Shown here: in pieces, positions 47,699 to 61,200 of the stretch
Numbering within the stretch: the stretch's first letter is position 1
Layout of the letters: every line of letters starts with the position of its first letter
From: Henricia sp. BOLD:AAB3569
Lineage: Eukaryota; Echinodermata; Asteroidea; Spinulosida; Echinasteridae
DNA length: 64,000 bases
Direction of reading: 5' to 3'
NCBI GenBank assembly: GCA_037783545.1
Contig: JBBELK010000452.1
Location: forward strand, 62,001-126,000
Notes under the pieces: generated by a model
Databases searched by the model: none
Told to the model about the DNA's origin: nothing
Seen by the model: the letters and a program-made list of their open reading frames with translations, nothing else
Position numbers and translations under genes: made by a program

Positions 47699-50600
47699 TC
47701 AACGGCCGTACAAATGTACACCAGCGCGGCGCATGCGCAGGGTGTCCCAACAGCCACGGTTAGGGGAATAGCCACGCAGCCGAGCTCCGTTTTCCTAAAC
47801 TCTGAAATTTCTCCGTCATTTCCCAGCGAAAATCTGTCAATTTTGCATGACAAGTGCGGAATATATACAGTTTGGAGCATGCAAAATTTGAAGTTGGTTG
47901 GTAAATTCCTTGATTTCCAAATTTGCCGGCATTTGGGACACACTTTGACCTAATTCCCGTCACAATCTGGGGTGAGTCAACGGCCGTACAAATGTACACC
48001 AGCGCGGCGCATGCGCAGGGTGTCCCAACAGCCACGGTTAGGGGAATAACCACGCAGCCGAGCTCCGTTTTCCCTAAACTCTGAAATTTCTCCGTCATTT
48101 CCCAGCGAAAATCTGTCAATTTTGCATGACAAGTGCGGAATATATACAGTTTGGAGCATGCAAAATTTGAAGTTGGTTGGTAAATTCCTTGATTTCCAAA
48201 TTTGCCGGCATTTGGGACACACTTTGACCTAATTCCCGTCACAATCTGGGGTGAGTCAACGGCCGTACAAATGTACACCAGCGCGGCGCAGGGTGTCCCA
48301 ACAGCCACGGTTAGGGGAATAACCACGCAGCTGAGCTCCGTTTTCCCTGAACTCTGAAATTTCTCCGTCATTTCCCAGCGAAAATCTGTCAATTTTGCAT
48401 GACAAGTGCGGAATATATACAGTTTAGAGCATGCAAAATTTGAAGTTGGTTGGAAAATTCCTTGATTTCCAAATTTGCCGGCATTTGGGACACACTTTGA
48501 CCTAATTCCCGTCACAATCTGGGGTGAGTCAACGGCCGTACAAATGTACACCAGCGCGGCGCAGGGTGTCCCAACAGCCACGGTTAGGGGAATAACCACG
48601 CAGCTGAGCTCCGTTTTCCCTGAACTCTGAAATTTCTCCGTCATTTCCCAGCGAAAATCTGTCAATTTTGCATGACAAGTGCGGAATATATACAGTTTGG
48701 AGCATGCAAAATTTGAAGTTGGTTGGAAAATTCCTTGATTTCCAAATTTGCCGGCATTTGGGACACACTTTGACCTAATTCCCGTCACAATCTGGGGTGA
48801 GTCAACGGCCGTACAAATGTACACCAGCGCGGCGCAGGGTGTCCCAACAGCCACGGTTAGGGAAATAACCACGCAGCCGAGCTCCGTTTTCCCTAAACTC
48901 TGAAATTTCTCCGTCATTTCCCAGCGAAAATCTGTCAATTTTGCATGACAAGTGCGGAATATATACAGTTTGGAGCATGCAAAATTTGAAGTTGGTTGGA
49001 AAATTCCTTGATTTCCAAATTTGCCGGCATTTGGGACACACTTTGACCTAATTCCCGTCACAATCTGGGGTGAGTCAACGGCCGTACAAATGCACACCAG
49101 CGCGGCGCATGCGCAGGGTGTCCCAACAACCACGGTTAGGGGAATAACCACGCAGCCGAGCTCCGTTTTCCCTAAACTCTGAAATTTCTCCGTCATTTCC
49201 CAGCGAAAATCTGTCAATTTTGCATGACAAGTGCGGAATATATACAGTTTGGAGCATGCAAAATTTGAAGTTGGTTGGAAAATTCCTTGATTTCCAAATT
49301 TGCCGGCATTTGGGACACACTTTGACCTAATTCCCGTCACAATCTGGGGTGAGTCAACGGCCGTACAAATGTACACCAGCCCGGCGCATGCGCAGGGTGT
49401 CCCAACAGCCACGGTTAGGGGAATAACCACGCAGCCGAGCTCCGTTTTCCCTAAACTCTGAAATTTCTCCGTCATTTCCCAGCGAAAATCTGTCAATTTT
49501 GCATGACAAGTGCGGAATATATACAGTTTGGAGCATGCAAAATTTGAAGTTGGTTGGAAAATTCCTTGATTTCCAAATTTGCCGGCATTTGGGACACACT
49601 TTGACCTAATTCCCGTCACAATCTGGGGTGAGTCAACGGCCGTACAAATGTACACCAGCGCGGCGCATGCGCAGGGTGTCCCAACAGCCACGGTTAGGGG
49701 AATAACCACGCAGCCGAGCTCCGTTTTCCCTAAACTCTGAAATTTCTCCGTCATTTCCCAGCGAAAATCTGTCAATTTTGCATGACAAGTGCGGAATATA
49801 TACAGTTTGGAGCATGCAAAATTTGAAGTTGGTTGGTAAATTCCTTGATTTCCAAATTTGCCGGCATTTGGGACACACTTTGACCTAATTCCCGTCACAA
49901 TCTGGGGTGAGTCAACGGCCGTACAAATGTACACCAGCGCGGCGCATGCGCAGGGTGTCCCAACAGCCACGGTTAGGGGAATAACCACGCAGCCGAGCTC
50001 CGTTTTCCCTAAACTCTGAAATTTCTCCGTCATTTCCCAGCGAAAATCTGTCAATTTTGCATGACAAGTGCGGAATATATACAGTTTGGAGCATGCAAAA
50101 TTTGAAGTTGGTTGGTAAATTCCTTGATTTCCAAATTTGCCGGCATTTGGGACACACTTTGACCTAATTCCCGTCACAATCTGGGGTGAGTCAACGGCCG
50201 TACAAATGTACACCAGCGCGGCGCATGCGCAGGGTGTCCCAACAGCCACGGTTAGGGGAATAACCACGCAGCCGAGCTCCGTTTTCCCTAAACTCTGAAA
50301 TTTCTCCGTCATTTCCCTGCGAAAATCTGTCAATTTTGCATGACAAGTGCGGAATATATACAGTTTGGAGCATGCAAAATTTGAAGTTGGTTGGTAAATT
50401 CCTTGATTTCCAAATTTGCCGGCATTTGGGACACACTTTGACCTAATTCCCGTCACAATCTGGGGTGAGTCAACGGCCGTACAAATGTACACCAGCGCGG
50501 CGCATGCGCAGGGTGTCCCAACAGCCACGGTTAGGGGAATAACCACGCAGCCGAGCTCCGTTTTCCCTAAACTCTGAAATTTCTCCGTCATTTCCCAGCG

Positions 50601-51021
50601 AAAATCTGTCAATTTTGCATGACAAGTGCGGAATATATACAGTTTGGAGCATGCAAAATTTGAAGTTGGTTGGAAAATTCCTTGATTTCCAAATTTGCCG
50701 GCATTTGGGACACACTTTGACCTAATTCCCGTCACAATCTGGGGTGAGTCAACGGCCGTACAAATGTACACCAGCGCGGCGCAGGGTGTCCCAACAGCCA
50801 CGGTTAGGGGAATAACCACGCAGCTGAGCTCCGTTTTCCCTGAACTCTGAAATTTCTCCGTCATTTCCCAGCGAAAATCTGTCAATTTTGCATGACAAGT
50901 GCGGAATATATACAGTTTGGAGCATGCAAAATTTGAAGTTGGTTGGAAAATTCCTTGATTTCCAAATTTGCCGGCATTTGGGACACACTTTGACCTAATT
51001 CCCGTCACAATCTGGGGTGAG
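47699..51021. repeat. 3.3-kb block, copy 1 of a pair 10,509 bp apart
   Basis: Units start at 47699 (t, 278), 47977 (d), 48256 (p), 48529 (q'), 48802 (k'), 49075 (s), 49354 (CAGCCCGGCG), 49633 (d), 49912 (d), 50191 (d, with TTTCCCTGCG) and 50470 (long), plus q' at 50749. The same order, including the rare CCCTGCG change and three successive d units, recurs at +10,509 starting at 58208. Small differences exist, such as CCCGGCG at 49354. Confidence 0.9.
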
Positions 51022-51566
51022 TCAACGGCCGTACAAATGTACACCAGCGCGGCGCAGGGTGTCCCAACAGCCACGGTTAGGGAAATAACCACGCAGCTGA
51101 GCTCCGTTTTCCCTGAACTCTGAAATTTCTCCGTCATTTCCCAGCGAAAATCTGTCAATTTTGCATGACAAGTGCGGAATATATACAGTTTGGAGCATGC
51201 AAAATTTGAAGTTGGTTGGAAAATTCCTTGATTTCCAAATTTGCCGGCATTTGGGACACACTTTGACCTAATTCCCGTCACAATCTGGGGTGAGTCAACG
51301 GCCGTACAAATGTACACCAGCGCGGCGCAGGGTGTCCCAACAGCCACGGTTAGGGAAATAACCACGCAGCCGAGCTCCGTTTTCCCTAAACTCTGAAATT
51401 TCTCCGTCATTTCCAGCGAAAATCTGTCAATTTTGCATGACAAGTGCGGAATATATACAGTTTGGAGCATGCAAAATTTGAAGTTGGTTGGAAAATTCCT
51501 TGATTTCCAAATTTGCCGGCATTTGGGACACACTTTGACCTAATTCCCGTCACAATCTGGGGTGAG
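51022..51566. repeat. Two k'-like satellite units, one 272 bp
   Basis: The unit at 51022 has GTTAGGGAAATA together with GCTGAG and CCCTGAAC, a hybrid of k' and q'. The unit at 51295 has GTTAGGGAAATA and one C fewer in the TTTCCCAGCG run, giving 272 bp, the only unit of that length. Both lack the GCGCATGCGC palindrome. Confidence 0.9.
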
Positions 51567-53204
51567 TCAACGGCCGTACAAATGTACACCAGCGCGGCGC
51601 AGGGTGTCCAAACAGCCACGGTTAGGGGAATAACCACGCAACTGAGCTCCGTTTTCCCTGAACTCTGAAATTTCTCCGTCATTTCCCAGCGAAAATCTGT
51701 CAATTTTGCATGACAAGTGCGGAATATATACAGTTTGGAGCATGCAAAATTTGAAGTTGGTTGGAAAATTCCTTGATTTCCAAATTTGCCGGCATTTGGG
51801 ACACACTTTGACCTAATTCCCGTCACAATCTGGGGTGAGTCAACGGCCGTACAAATGTACACCAGCGCGGCGCAGGGTGTCCCAACAGCCACGGTTAGGG
51901 GAATAACCACGCAACTGAGCTCCGTTTTCCCTGAACTCTGAAATTTCTCCGTCATTTCCCAGCGAAAATCTGTCAATTTTGCATGACAAGTGCGGAATAT
52001 ATACAGTTTGGAGCATGCAAAATTTGAAGTTGGTTGGAAAATTCCTTGATTTCCAAATTTGCCGGCATTTGGGACACACTTTTACCTAATTCCCGTCACA
52101 ATCTGGGGTGAGTCAACGGCCGTACAAATGTACACCAGCGCGGCGCAGGGTGTCCAAACAGCCACGGTTAGGGGAATAACCACGCAACTGAGCTCCGTTT
52201 TCCCTGAACTCTGAAATTTCTCCGTCATTTCCCAGCGAAAATCTGTCAATTTTGCATGACAAGTGCGGAATATATACAGTTTGGAGCATGCAAAATTTGA
52301 AGTTGGTTGGAAAATTCCTTGATTTCCAAATTTGCCGGCATTTGGGACACACTTTGACCTAATTCCCGTCACAATCTGGGGTGAGTCAACGGCCGTACAA
52401 ATGTACACCAGCGCGGCGCAGGGTGTCCCAACAGCCACGGTTAGGGGAATAACCACGCAACTGAGCTCCGTTTTCCCTGAACTCTGAAATTTCTCCGTCA
52501 TTTCCCAGCGAAAATCTGTCAATTTTGCATGACAAGTGCGGAATATATACAGTTTGGAGCATGCAAAATTTGAAGTTGGTTGGAAAATTCCTTGATTTCC
52601 AAATTTGCCGGCATTTGGGACACACTTTTACCTAATTCCCGTCACAATCTGGGGTGAGTCAACGGCCGTACAAATGTACACCAGCGCGGCGCAGGGTGTC
52701 CCAACAGCCACGGTTAGGGGAATAACCACGCAACTGAGCTCCGTTTTCCCTGAACTCTGAAATTTCTCCGTCATTTCCCAGCGAAAATCTGTCAATTTTG
52801 CATGACAAGTGCGGAATATATACAGTTTGGAGCATGCAAAATTTGAAGTTGGTTGGAAAATTCCTTGATTTCCAAATTTGCCGGCATTTGGGACACACTT
52901 TGACCTAATTCCCGTCACAATCTGGGGTGAGTCAACGGCCGTACAAATGTACACCAGCGCGGCGCAGGGTGTCCCAACAGCCACGGTTAGGGGAATAACC
53001 ACGCAACTGAGCTCCGTTTTCCCTGAACTCTGAAATTTCTCCGTCATTTCCCAGCGAAAATCTGTCAATTTTGCATGACAAGTGCGGAATATATACAGTT
53101 TGGAGCATGCAAAATTTGAAGTTGGTTGGAAAATTCCTTGATTTCCAAATTTGCCGGCATTTGGGACACACTTTTACCTAATTCCCGTCACAATCTGGGG
53201 TGAG
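51567..53204. repeat. Dimeric higher-order repeat, 546 bp x 3
   Basis: Units at 51567, 51840, 52113, 52386, 52659 and 52932 are all 273 bp and all share CGCAACTGAG with CCCTGAAC. Alternate units end in CTTTTACC (51840, 52386, 52932) instead of CTTTGACC. The first unit of pairs 1 and 2 has GTCCAAACAG, while pair 3 has GTCCCAACAG. The period is thus two units. It is the shortest and purest higher-order repeat in the window, consistent with recent local amplification. Confidence 0.92.
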
Positions 53205-54859
53205 TCAACGGCCGTACAAATGTACACCAGCGCGGCGCAGGGTGTCCCAACAGCCACGGTTAGGGAAATAACCACGCAGCCGAGCTCCGTTTTCCCTAAA
53301 CTCTGAAATTTCTCCGTCATTTCCCAGCGAAAATCTGTCAATTTTGCATGACAAGTGCGGAATATATACAGTTTGGAGCATGCAAAATTTGAAGTTGGTT
53401 GGAAAATTCCTTGATTTCCAAATTTGCCGGCATTTGGGACACACTTTGACCTAATTCCCGTCACAATCTGGGGTGAGTCAACGGCCGTACAAATGCACAC
53501 CAGCGCGGCGCATGCGCAGGGTGTCCTAACAGCCACGGTTAGGGGAATAACCACGCAGCCGAGCTCCGTTTTCCCTAAACTCTGAAATTTCTCCGTCATT
53601 TCCCAGCGAAAATCTGTCAATTTTGCATGACAAGTGCGGAATATATACAGTTTGGAGCATGCAAAATTTGAAGTTGGTTGGAAAATTCCTTGATTTCCAA
53701 ATTTGCCGGCATTTGGGACACACTTTGACCTAATTCCCGTCACAATCTGGGGCGAGTCAACGGCCTTACAAATGTACACCAGCGCGGCGCATGCGCAGGG
53801 TGTCCCAACGGCCACGGTTAGGGGAATAACCACGCAGCCGAGCTCCGTTTTCCCTAAACTCTGAAATTTATCCGTCATTTCCCAGCGAAAATCTGTCAAT
53901 TTGCATGACAAGTGCGGAATATATACAGTTTGGAGCATGCAAAATTTGAAGTTGGTTGGAAAATTCCTTGATTTCCAAATTTGCCGGCATTTGGGACACA
54001 CTTTGACCTAATTCCCGTCTCAATCTGGAGTGAGTCAACGGCCGTACAAATGTACACCAGCGCGGCGCAGGGTGTCCCAACAGCCACGGTTAGGGGAATA
54101 ACCACGCAGCCGAGCTCCGTTTTCCCTAAACTCTGACATTTCTCCGTCATTTCCCAGCGAAAATCTGTCAATTTTGCATGACAAGTGCGGAATATATACA
54201 GTTTGGAGCATGCAAAATTTGAAGTTGGTTGGAAAATTCCTTGATTTCCAAATTTGCCGGCATTTGGGACACACTTTGACCTAATTCCCGTCACAATCTG
54301 GGGTGAGTCAACGGCCGTACAAATGTACACCAGCGCGGCGCATGCGCAGGGTGTCCCAACAGCCACGGTTAGGGGAATAACCACGCAGCCGAGCTCCGTT
54401 TTCCCTAAACTCTGAAATTTCACCGTCATTGCCCAGCGAAAATCTGTCAATTTTGCAAGACAAGTGCGGAATATATACAGTTTGGAGCATGCAAAATTTG
54501 AAGTTGGTTGGAAAATTCCTTGATTTCCAAATTTGCCGGCATTTGGGACACACTTTGACCTAATTCCTGTCACAATCTGGGGTGAGTCAACGGCCGTACA
54601 AATGTACACCAGCGCCGCGCAGGGTGTCCCAACAGCCACGGTTAGGGGAATAACCACGAAGCCGAGCTCCGTTTTCCCTAAACTCTGAAATTTCTCCGTC
54701 ATTTCCCAGCGAAAATCTGTCAATTTTGCATGACAAGTGCGGAATATATACAGTTTGGAGCATGCAAAATTTGAAGTTGGTTGGAAAATTCCTTGATTTC
54801 CAAATTTGCCGGCATTTGGGACACACTTTGACCTAATTCCCGTCACAATCTGGGGTGAG
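53205..54859. repeat. Satellite block with a stray a-b-c module
   Basis: Units start at 53205 (k'), 53478 (s': AAATGCACACC, GTGTCCTAAC), 53757 (a, 278: GGCGAG, CCTTAC, CGGCCACGG, TTATCC), 54035 (b: GTCTCAATCTGGAG, GACATTT), 54308 (c: TTTCACCGTCATTGCCC, plus TTGCAAGAC) and 54587 (i: GCCGCGC, CGAAGCC). The a-b-c trio belongs to the central zone, whose last a unit is at 39160 and last c unit at 30301. It has been carried here as a block, most likely by exchange or conversion at a distance. Confidence 0.88.
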
Positions 54860-56533
54860 TCAACGGCCGTACAAATGTACACCAGCGCGGCGCAGGGTGT
54901 CCCAACAGCCACGGTTAGGGGAATAACCACGCAGCTGAGCTCCGTTTTCCCTGAACTCTGAAATTTCTCCGAACTCTGAAATTTCTCCGTCATTTCCCAG
55001 CGAAAATCTGTCAATTTTGCATGACAAGTGCGGAATATATACAGTTTAGAGCATGCAAAATTTGAAGTTGGTTGGAAAATTCCTTGATTTCCAAATTTGC
55101 CGGCATTTGGGACACACTTTGACCTGATTCCCGTCACAATCTGGGGTGAGTCAACGGCCGTACAAATGTACACCAGCGCGGCGCAGGGTGTCCCAACAGC
55201 CACGGTTAGGGGAATAACCACGCAGCTGAGCTCCGTTTTCCCTGAACTCTGAAATTTCTCCGTCATTTCCCAGCGAAAATCTGTCAATTTTGCATGACAA
55301 GTGCGGAATATATACAGTTTGGAGCATGCAAAATTTGAAGTTGGTTGGAAAATTCCTTGATTTCCAAATTTGCCGGCATTTGGGACACACTTTGACCTAA
55401 TTCCCGTCACAATCTGGGGTGAGTCAACGGCCGTACAAATGTACACCAGCGCGGCGCAGGGTGTCCCAACAGCCACGGTTAGGGAAATAACCACGCAGCC
55501 GAGCTCCGTTTTCCCTAAACTCTGAAATTTCTCCGTCATTTCCCAGCGAAAATCTGTCAATTTTGCATGACAAGTGCGGAATATATACAGTTTGGAGCAT
55601 GCAAAATTTGAAGTTGGATGGAAAATTCCTTGATTTCCAAATTTGCCGGCATTTGGGACACACTTTGACCTAATTCCCGTCACAATCTGGGGTGAGTCAA
55701 CGGCCGTACAAATGCACACCAGCGCGGCGCATGCGCAGGGTGTCCCAACAACCACGGTTAGGGGAATAACCACGCAGCCGAGCTCCGTTTTCCCTAAACT
55801 CTGAAATTTCTCCGTCATTTCCCAGCGAAAATCTGTCAATTTTGCATGACAAGTGCGGAATATATACAGTTTGGAGCATGCCAAATTTGAAGTTGGTTGG
55901 AAAATTCCTTGATTTCCAAATTTGCCGGCATTTGGGACACACTTTGACCTAATTCCCGTCACAATCTGGGGTGAGTCAACGGCCGTACAAATGTACACCA
56001 GCGCGGCGCATGCGCAGGGTGTCCCAACAGCCACGGTTAGGGGAATAACCACGCAGCCGAGCTCCGTTTTCCCTAAACTCTGAAATTTCTCCGTCATTTC
56101 CCAGCGAAAATCTGTCAATTTTGCATGACAAGTGCGGAATATATACAGTTTGGAGCATGCCAAATTTGAAGTTGGTTGGAAAATTCCTTGATTTCCAAAT
56201 TTGCCGGCATTTGGGACACACTTTGACCTAATTCCCGTCACAATCTGGGGTGAGTCAACGGCCGTACAAATGTACACCAGCGCGGCGCATGCGCAGGTTG
56301 TCCCAACAGCCACGGTTAGGGGAATAACCACGCAGCCGAGCTCCGTTTTCCCTAAACTCTGAAATTTCTCCGTCATTTCCCAGCGAAAATCTGTCAATTT
56401 TGCATGACAAGTGCGGAATATATACAGTTTGGAGCATGCAAAATTTGAAGTTGGTTGGAAAATTCCTTGATTTCCAAATTTGCCGGCATTTGGGACACAC
56501 TTTGACCTAATTCCCGTCACAATCTGGGGTGAG
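54860..56533. repeat. Six-unit higher-order repeat, copy 1 (1,674 bp)
   Basis: Units start at 54860 (p with an 18-bp internal duplication, 291 bp), 55151 (q'), 55424 (k', with TTGGATGG), 55697 (s), 55976 (GCCAAATTTG) and 56255 (CAGGTTGTCC). All of these markers recur at +1,674. The private TTGGATGG and CAGGTTGTCC changes and the 18-bp duplication make the pair unmistakable. Confidence 0.94.
54953..54988. repeat. 18-bp direct duplication within a unit
   Basis: GAACTCTGAAATTTCTCC occurs twice in immediate succession (54953-54970, 54971-54988), lengthening the unit to 291 bp. Eighteen is divisible by three, so the open minus-strand frame is kept. The same event is seen in the copy 1,674 bp downstream, so it arose once and was duplicated. 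Confidence 0.96.
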
Positions 56534-58207
56534 TCAACGGCCGTACAAATGTACACCAGCGCGGCGCAGGGTGTCCCAACAGCCACGGTTAGGGGAATAA
56601 CCACGCAGCTGAGCTCCGTTTTCCCTGAACTCTGAAATTTCTCCGAACTCTGAAATTTCTCCGTCATTTCCCAGCGAAAATCTGTCAATTTTGCATGACA
56701 AGTGCGGAATATATACAGTTTAGAGCATGCAAAATTTGAAGTTGGTTGGAAAATTCCTTGATTTCCAAATTTGCCGGCATTTGGGACACACTTTGACCTG
56801 ATTCCCGTCACAATCTGGGGTGAGTCAACGGCCGTACAAATGTACACCAGCGCGGCGCAGGGTGTCCCAACAGCCACGGTTAGGGGAATAACCACGCAGC
56901 TGAGCTCCGTTTTCCCTGAACTCTGAAATTTCTCCGTCATTTCCCAGCGAAAATCTGTCAATTTTGCATGACAAGTGCGGAATATATACAGTTTGGAGCA
57001 TGCAAAATTTGAAGTTGGTTGGAAAATTCCTTGATTTCCAAATTTGCCGGCATTTGGGACACACTTTGACCTAATTCCCGTCACAATCTGGGGTGAGTCA
57101 ACGGCCGTACAAATGTACACCAGCGCGGCGCAGGGTGTCCCAACAGCCACGGTTAGGGAAATAACCACGCAGCCGAGCTCCGTTTTCCCTAAACTCTGAA
57201 ATTTCTCCGTCATTTCCCAGCGAAAATCTGTCAATTTTGCATGACAAGTGCGGAATATATACAGTTTGGAGCATGCAAAATTTGAAGTTGGATGGAAAAT
57301 TCCTTGATTTCCAAATTTGCCGGCATTTGGGACACACTTTGACCTAATTCCCGTCACAATCTGGGGTGAGTCAACGGCCGTACAAATGCACACCAGCGCG
57401 GCGCATGCGCAGGGTGTCCCAACAACCACGGTTAGGGGAATAACCACGCAGCCGAGCTCCGTTTTCCCTAAACTCTGAAATTTCTCCGTCATTTCCCAGC
57501 GAAAATCTGTCAATTTTGCATGACAAGTGCGGAATATATACAGTTTGGAGCATGCCAAATTTGAAGTTGGTTGGAAAATTCCTTGATTTCCAAATTTGCC
57601 GGCATTTGGGACACACTTTGACCTAATTCCCGTCACAATCTGGGGTGAGTCAACGGCCGTACAAATGTACACCAGCGCGGCGCATGCGCAGGGTGTCCCA
57701 ACAGCCACGGTTAGGGGAATAACCACGCAGCCGAGCTCCGTTTTCCCTAAACTCTGAAATTTCTCCGTCATTTCCCAGCGAAAATCTGTCAATTTTGCAT
57801 GACAAGTGCGGAATATATACAGTTTGGAGCATGCCAAATTTGAAGTTGGTTGGAAAATTCCTTGATTTCCAAATTTGCCGGCATTTGGGACACACTTTGA
57901 CCTAATTCCCGTCACAATCTGGGGTGAGTCAACGGCCGTACAAATGTACACCAGCGCGGCGCATGCGCAGGTTGTCCCAACAGCCACGGTTAGGGGAATA
58001 ACCACGCAGCCGAGCTCCGTTTTCCCTAAACTCTGAAATTTCTCCGTCATTTCCCAGCGAAAATCTGTCAATTTTGCATGACAAGTGCGGAATATATACA
58101 GTTTGGAGCATGCAAAATTTGAAGTTGGTTGGTAAATTCCTTGATTTCCAAATTTGCCGGCATTTGGGACACACTTTGACCTAATTCCCGTCACAATCTG
58201 GGGTGAG
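56534..58207. repeat. Six-unit higher-order repeat, copy 2 (1,674 bp)
   Basis: Units start at 56534 (p with the 18-bp duplication), 56825 (q'), 57098 (k', TTGGATGG), 57371 (s), 57650 (GCCAAATTTG) and 57929 (CAGGTTGTCC). The only clear difference from copy 1 that I saw is GGTAAATTCC in the last unit, where the first copy has GGAAAATTCC. This fits exchange with the neighbouring d-type and t-type units. Confidence 0.93.
56627..56662. repeat. 18-bp direct duplication, second copy
   Basis: This is identical in sequence and context to the duplication 1,674 bp upstream: GAACTCTGAAATTTCTCC at 56627-56644 and again at 56645-56662. It marks the second copy of the six-unit block. Confidence 0.96.
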
Positions 58208-61200
58208 TCAACGGCCGTACAAATGTACACCAGCGCGGCGCATGCGCAGGGTGTCCCAACAGCCACGGTTAGGGGAATAGCCACGCAGCCGAGCTCCGTT
58301 TTCCTAAACTCTGAAATTTCTCCGTCATTTCCCAGCGAAAATCTGTCAATTTTGCATGACAAGTGCGGAATATATACAGTTTGGAGCATGCAAAATTTGA
58401 AGTTGGTTGGTAAATTCCTTGATTTCCAAATTTGCCGGCATTTGGGACACACTTTGACCTAATTCCCGTCACAATCTGGGGTGAGTCAACGGCCGTACAA
58501 ATGTACACCAGCGCGGCGCATGCGCAGGGTGTCCCAACAGCCACGGTTAGGGGAATAACCACGCAGCCGAGCTCCGTTTTCCCTAAACTCTGAAATTTCT
58601 CCGTCATTTCCCAGCGAAAATCTGTCAATTTTGCATGACAAGTGCGGAATATATACAGTTTGGAGCATGCAAAATTTGAAGTTGGTTGGTAAATTCCTTG
58701 ATTTCCAAATTTGCCGGCATTTGGGACACACTTTGACCTAATTCCCGTCACAATCTGGGGTGAGTCAACGGCCGTACAAATGTACACCAGCGCGGCGCAG
58801 GGTGTCCCAACAGCCACGGTTAGGGGAATAACCACGCAGCTGAGCTCCGTTTTCCCTGAACTCTGAAATTTCTCCGTCATTTCCCAGCGAAAATCTGTCA
58901 ATTTTGCATGACAAGTGCGGAATATATACAGTTTAGAGCATGCAAAATTTGAAGTTGGTTGGAAAATTCCCTGATTTCCAAATTTGCCGGCATTTGGGAC
59001 ACACTTTGACCTAATTCCCGTCACAATCTGGGGTGAGTCAACGGCCGTACAAATGTACACCAGCGCGGCGCAGGGTGTCCCAACAGCCACGGTTAGGGGA
59101 ATAACCACGCAGCTGAGCTCCGTTTTCCCTGAACTCTGAAATTTCTCCGTCATTTCCCAGCGAAAATCTGTCAATTTTGCATGACAAGTGCGGAATATAT
59201 ACAGTTTGGAGCATGCAAAATTTGAAGTTGGTTGGAAAATTCCTTGATTTCCAAATTTGCCGGCATTTGGGACACACTTTGACCTAATTCCCGTCACAAT
59301 CTGGGGTGAGTCAACGGCCGTACAAATGTACACCAGCGCGGCGCAGGGTGTCCCAACAGCCACGGTTAGGGAAATAACCACGCAGCCGAGCTCCGTTTTC
59401 CCTAAACTCTGAAATTTCTCCGTCATTTCCCAGCGAAAATCTGTCAATTTTGCATGACAAGTGCGGAATATATACAGTTTGGAGCATGCAAAATTTGAAG
59501 TTGGTTGGAAAATTCCTTGATTTCCAAATTTGCCGGCATTTGGGACACACTTTGACCTAATTCCCGTCACAATCTGGGGTGAGTCAACGGCCGTACAAAT
59601 GCACACCAGCGCGGCGCATGCGCAGGGTGTCCCAACAACCACGGTTAGGGGAATAACCACGCAGCCGAGCTCCGTTTTCCCTAAACTCTGAAATTTCTCC
59701 GTCATTTCCCAGCGAAAATCTGTCAATTTTGCATGACAAGTGCGGAATATATACAGTTTGGAGCATGCAAAATTTGAAGTTGGTTGGAAAATTCCTTGAT
59801 TTCCAAATTTGCCGGCATTTGGGACACACTTTGACCTAATTCCCGTCACAATCTGGGGTGAGTCAACGGCCGTACAAATGTACACCAGCGCGGCGCATGC
59901 GCAGGGTGTCCCAACAGCCACGGTTAGGGGAATAACCACGCAGCCGAGCTCCGTTTTCCCTAAACTCTGAAATTTCTCCGTCATTTCCCAGCGAAAATCT
60001 GTCAATTTTGCATGACAAGTGCGGAATATATACAGTTTGGAGCATGCCAAATTTGAAGTTGGTTGGAAAATTCCTTGATTTCCAAATTTGCCGGCATTTG
60101 GGACACACTTTGACCTAATTACCGTCACAATCTGGGGTGAGTCAACGGCCGTACAAATGTACACCAGCGCGGCGCATGCGCAGGGTGTCCCAACAGCCAC
60201 GGTTAGGGGAATAACCACGCAGCCGAGCTCCGTTTTCCCTAAACTCTGAAATTTCTCCGTCATTTCCCAGCGAAAATCTGTCAATTTTGCATGACAAGTG
60301 CGGAATATATACAGTTTGGAGCATGCAAAATTTGAAGTTGGTTGGTAAATTCCTTGATTTCCAAATTTGCCGGCATTTGGGACACACTTTGACCTAATTC
60401 CCGTCACAATCTGGGGTGAGTCAACGGCCGTACAAATGTACACCAGCGCGGCGCATGCGCAGGGTGTCCCAACAGCCACGGTTAGGGGAATAACCACGCA
60501 GCCGAGCTCCGTTTTCCCTAAACTCTGAAATTTCTCCGTCATTTCCCAGCGAAAATCTGTCAATTTTGCATGACAAGTGCGGAATATATACAGTTTGGAG
60601 CATGCAAAATTTGAAGTTGGTTGGTAAATTCCTTGATTTCCAAATTTGCCGGCATTTGGGACACACTTTGACCTAATTCCCGTCACAATCTGGGGTGAGT
60701 CAACGGCCGTACAAATGTACACCAGCGCGGCGCATGCGCAGGGTGTCCCAACAGCCACGGTTAGGGGAATAACCACGCAGCCGAGCTCCGTTTTCCCTAA
60801 ACTCTGAAATTTCTCCGTCATTTCCCTGCGAAAATCTGTCAATTTTGCATGACAAGTGCGGAATATATACAGTTTGGAGCATGCAAAATTTGAAGTTGGT
60901 TGGTAAATTCCTTGATTTCCAAATTTGCCGGCATTTGGGACACACTTTGACCTAATTCCCGTCACAATCTGGGGTGAGTCAACGGCCGTACAAATGTACA
61001 CCAGCGCGGCGCATGCGCAGGGTGTCCCAACAGCCACGGTTATGGGAATAACCACGCAGCCGAGCTCCGTTTTCCCTAAACTCTGAAATTTCTCCGTCAT
61101 TTCCCAGCGAAAATCTGTCAATTTTGCATGACAAGTGCGGAATATATACAGTTTGGAGCATGCAAAATTTGAAGTTGGTTGGAAAATTCCTTGATTTCCA

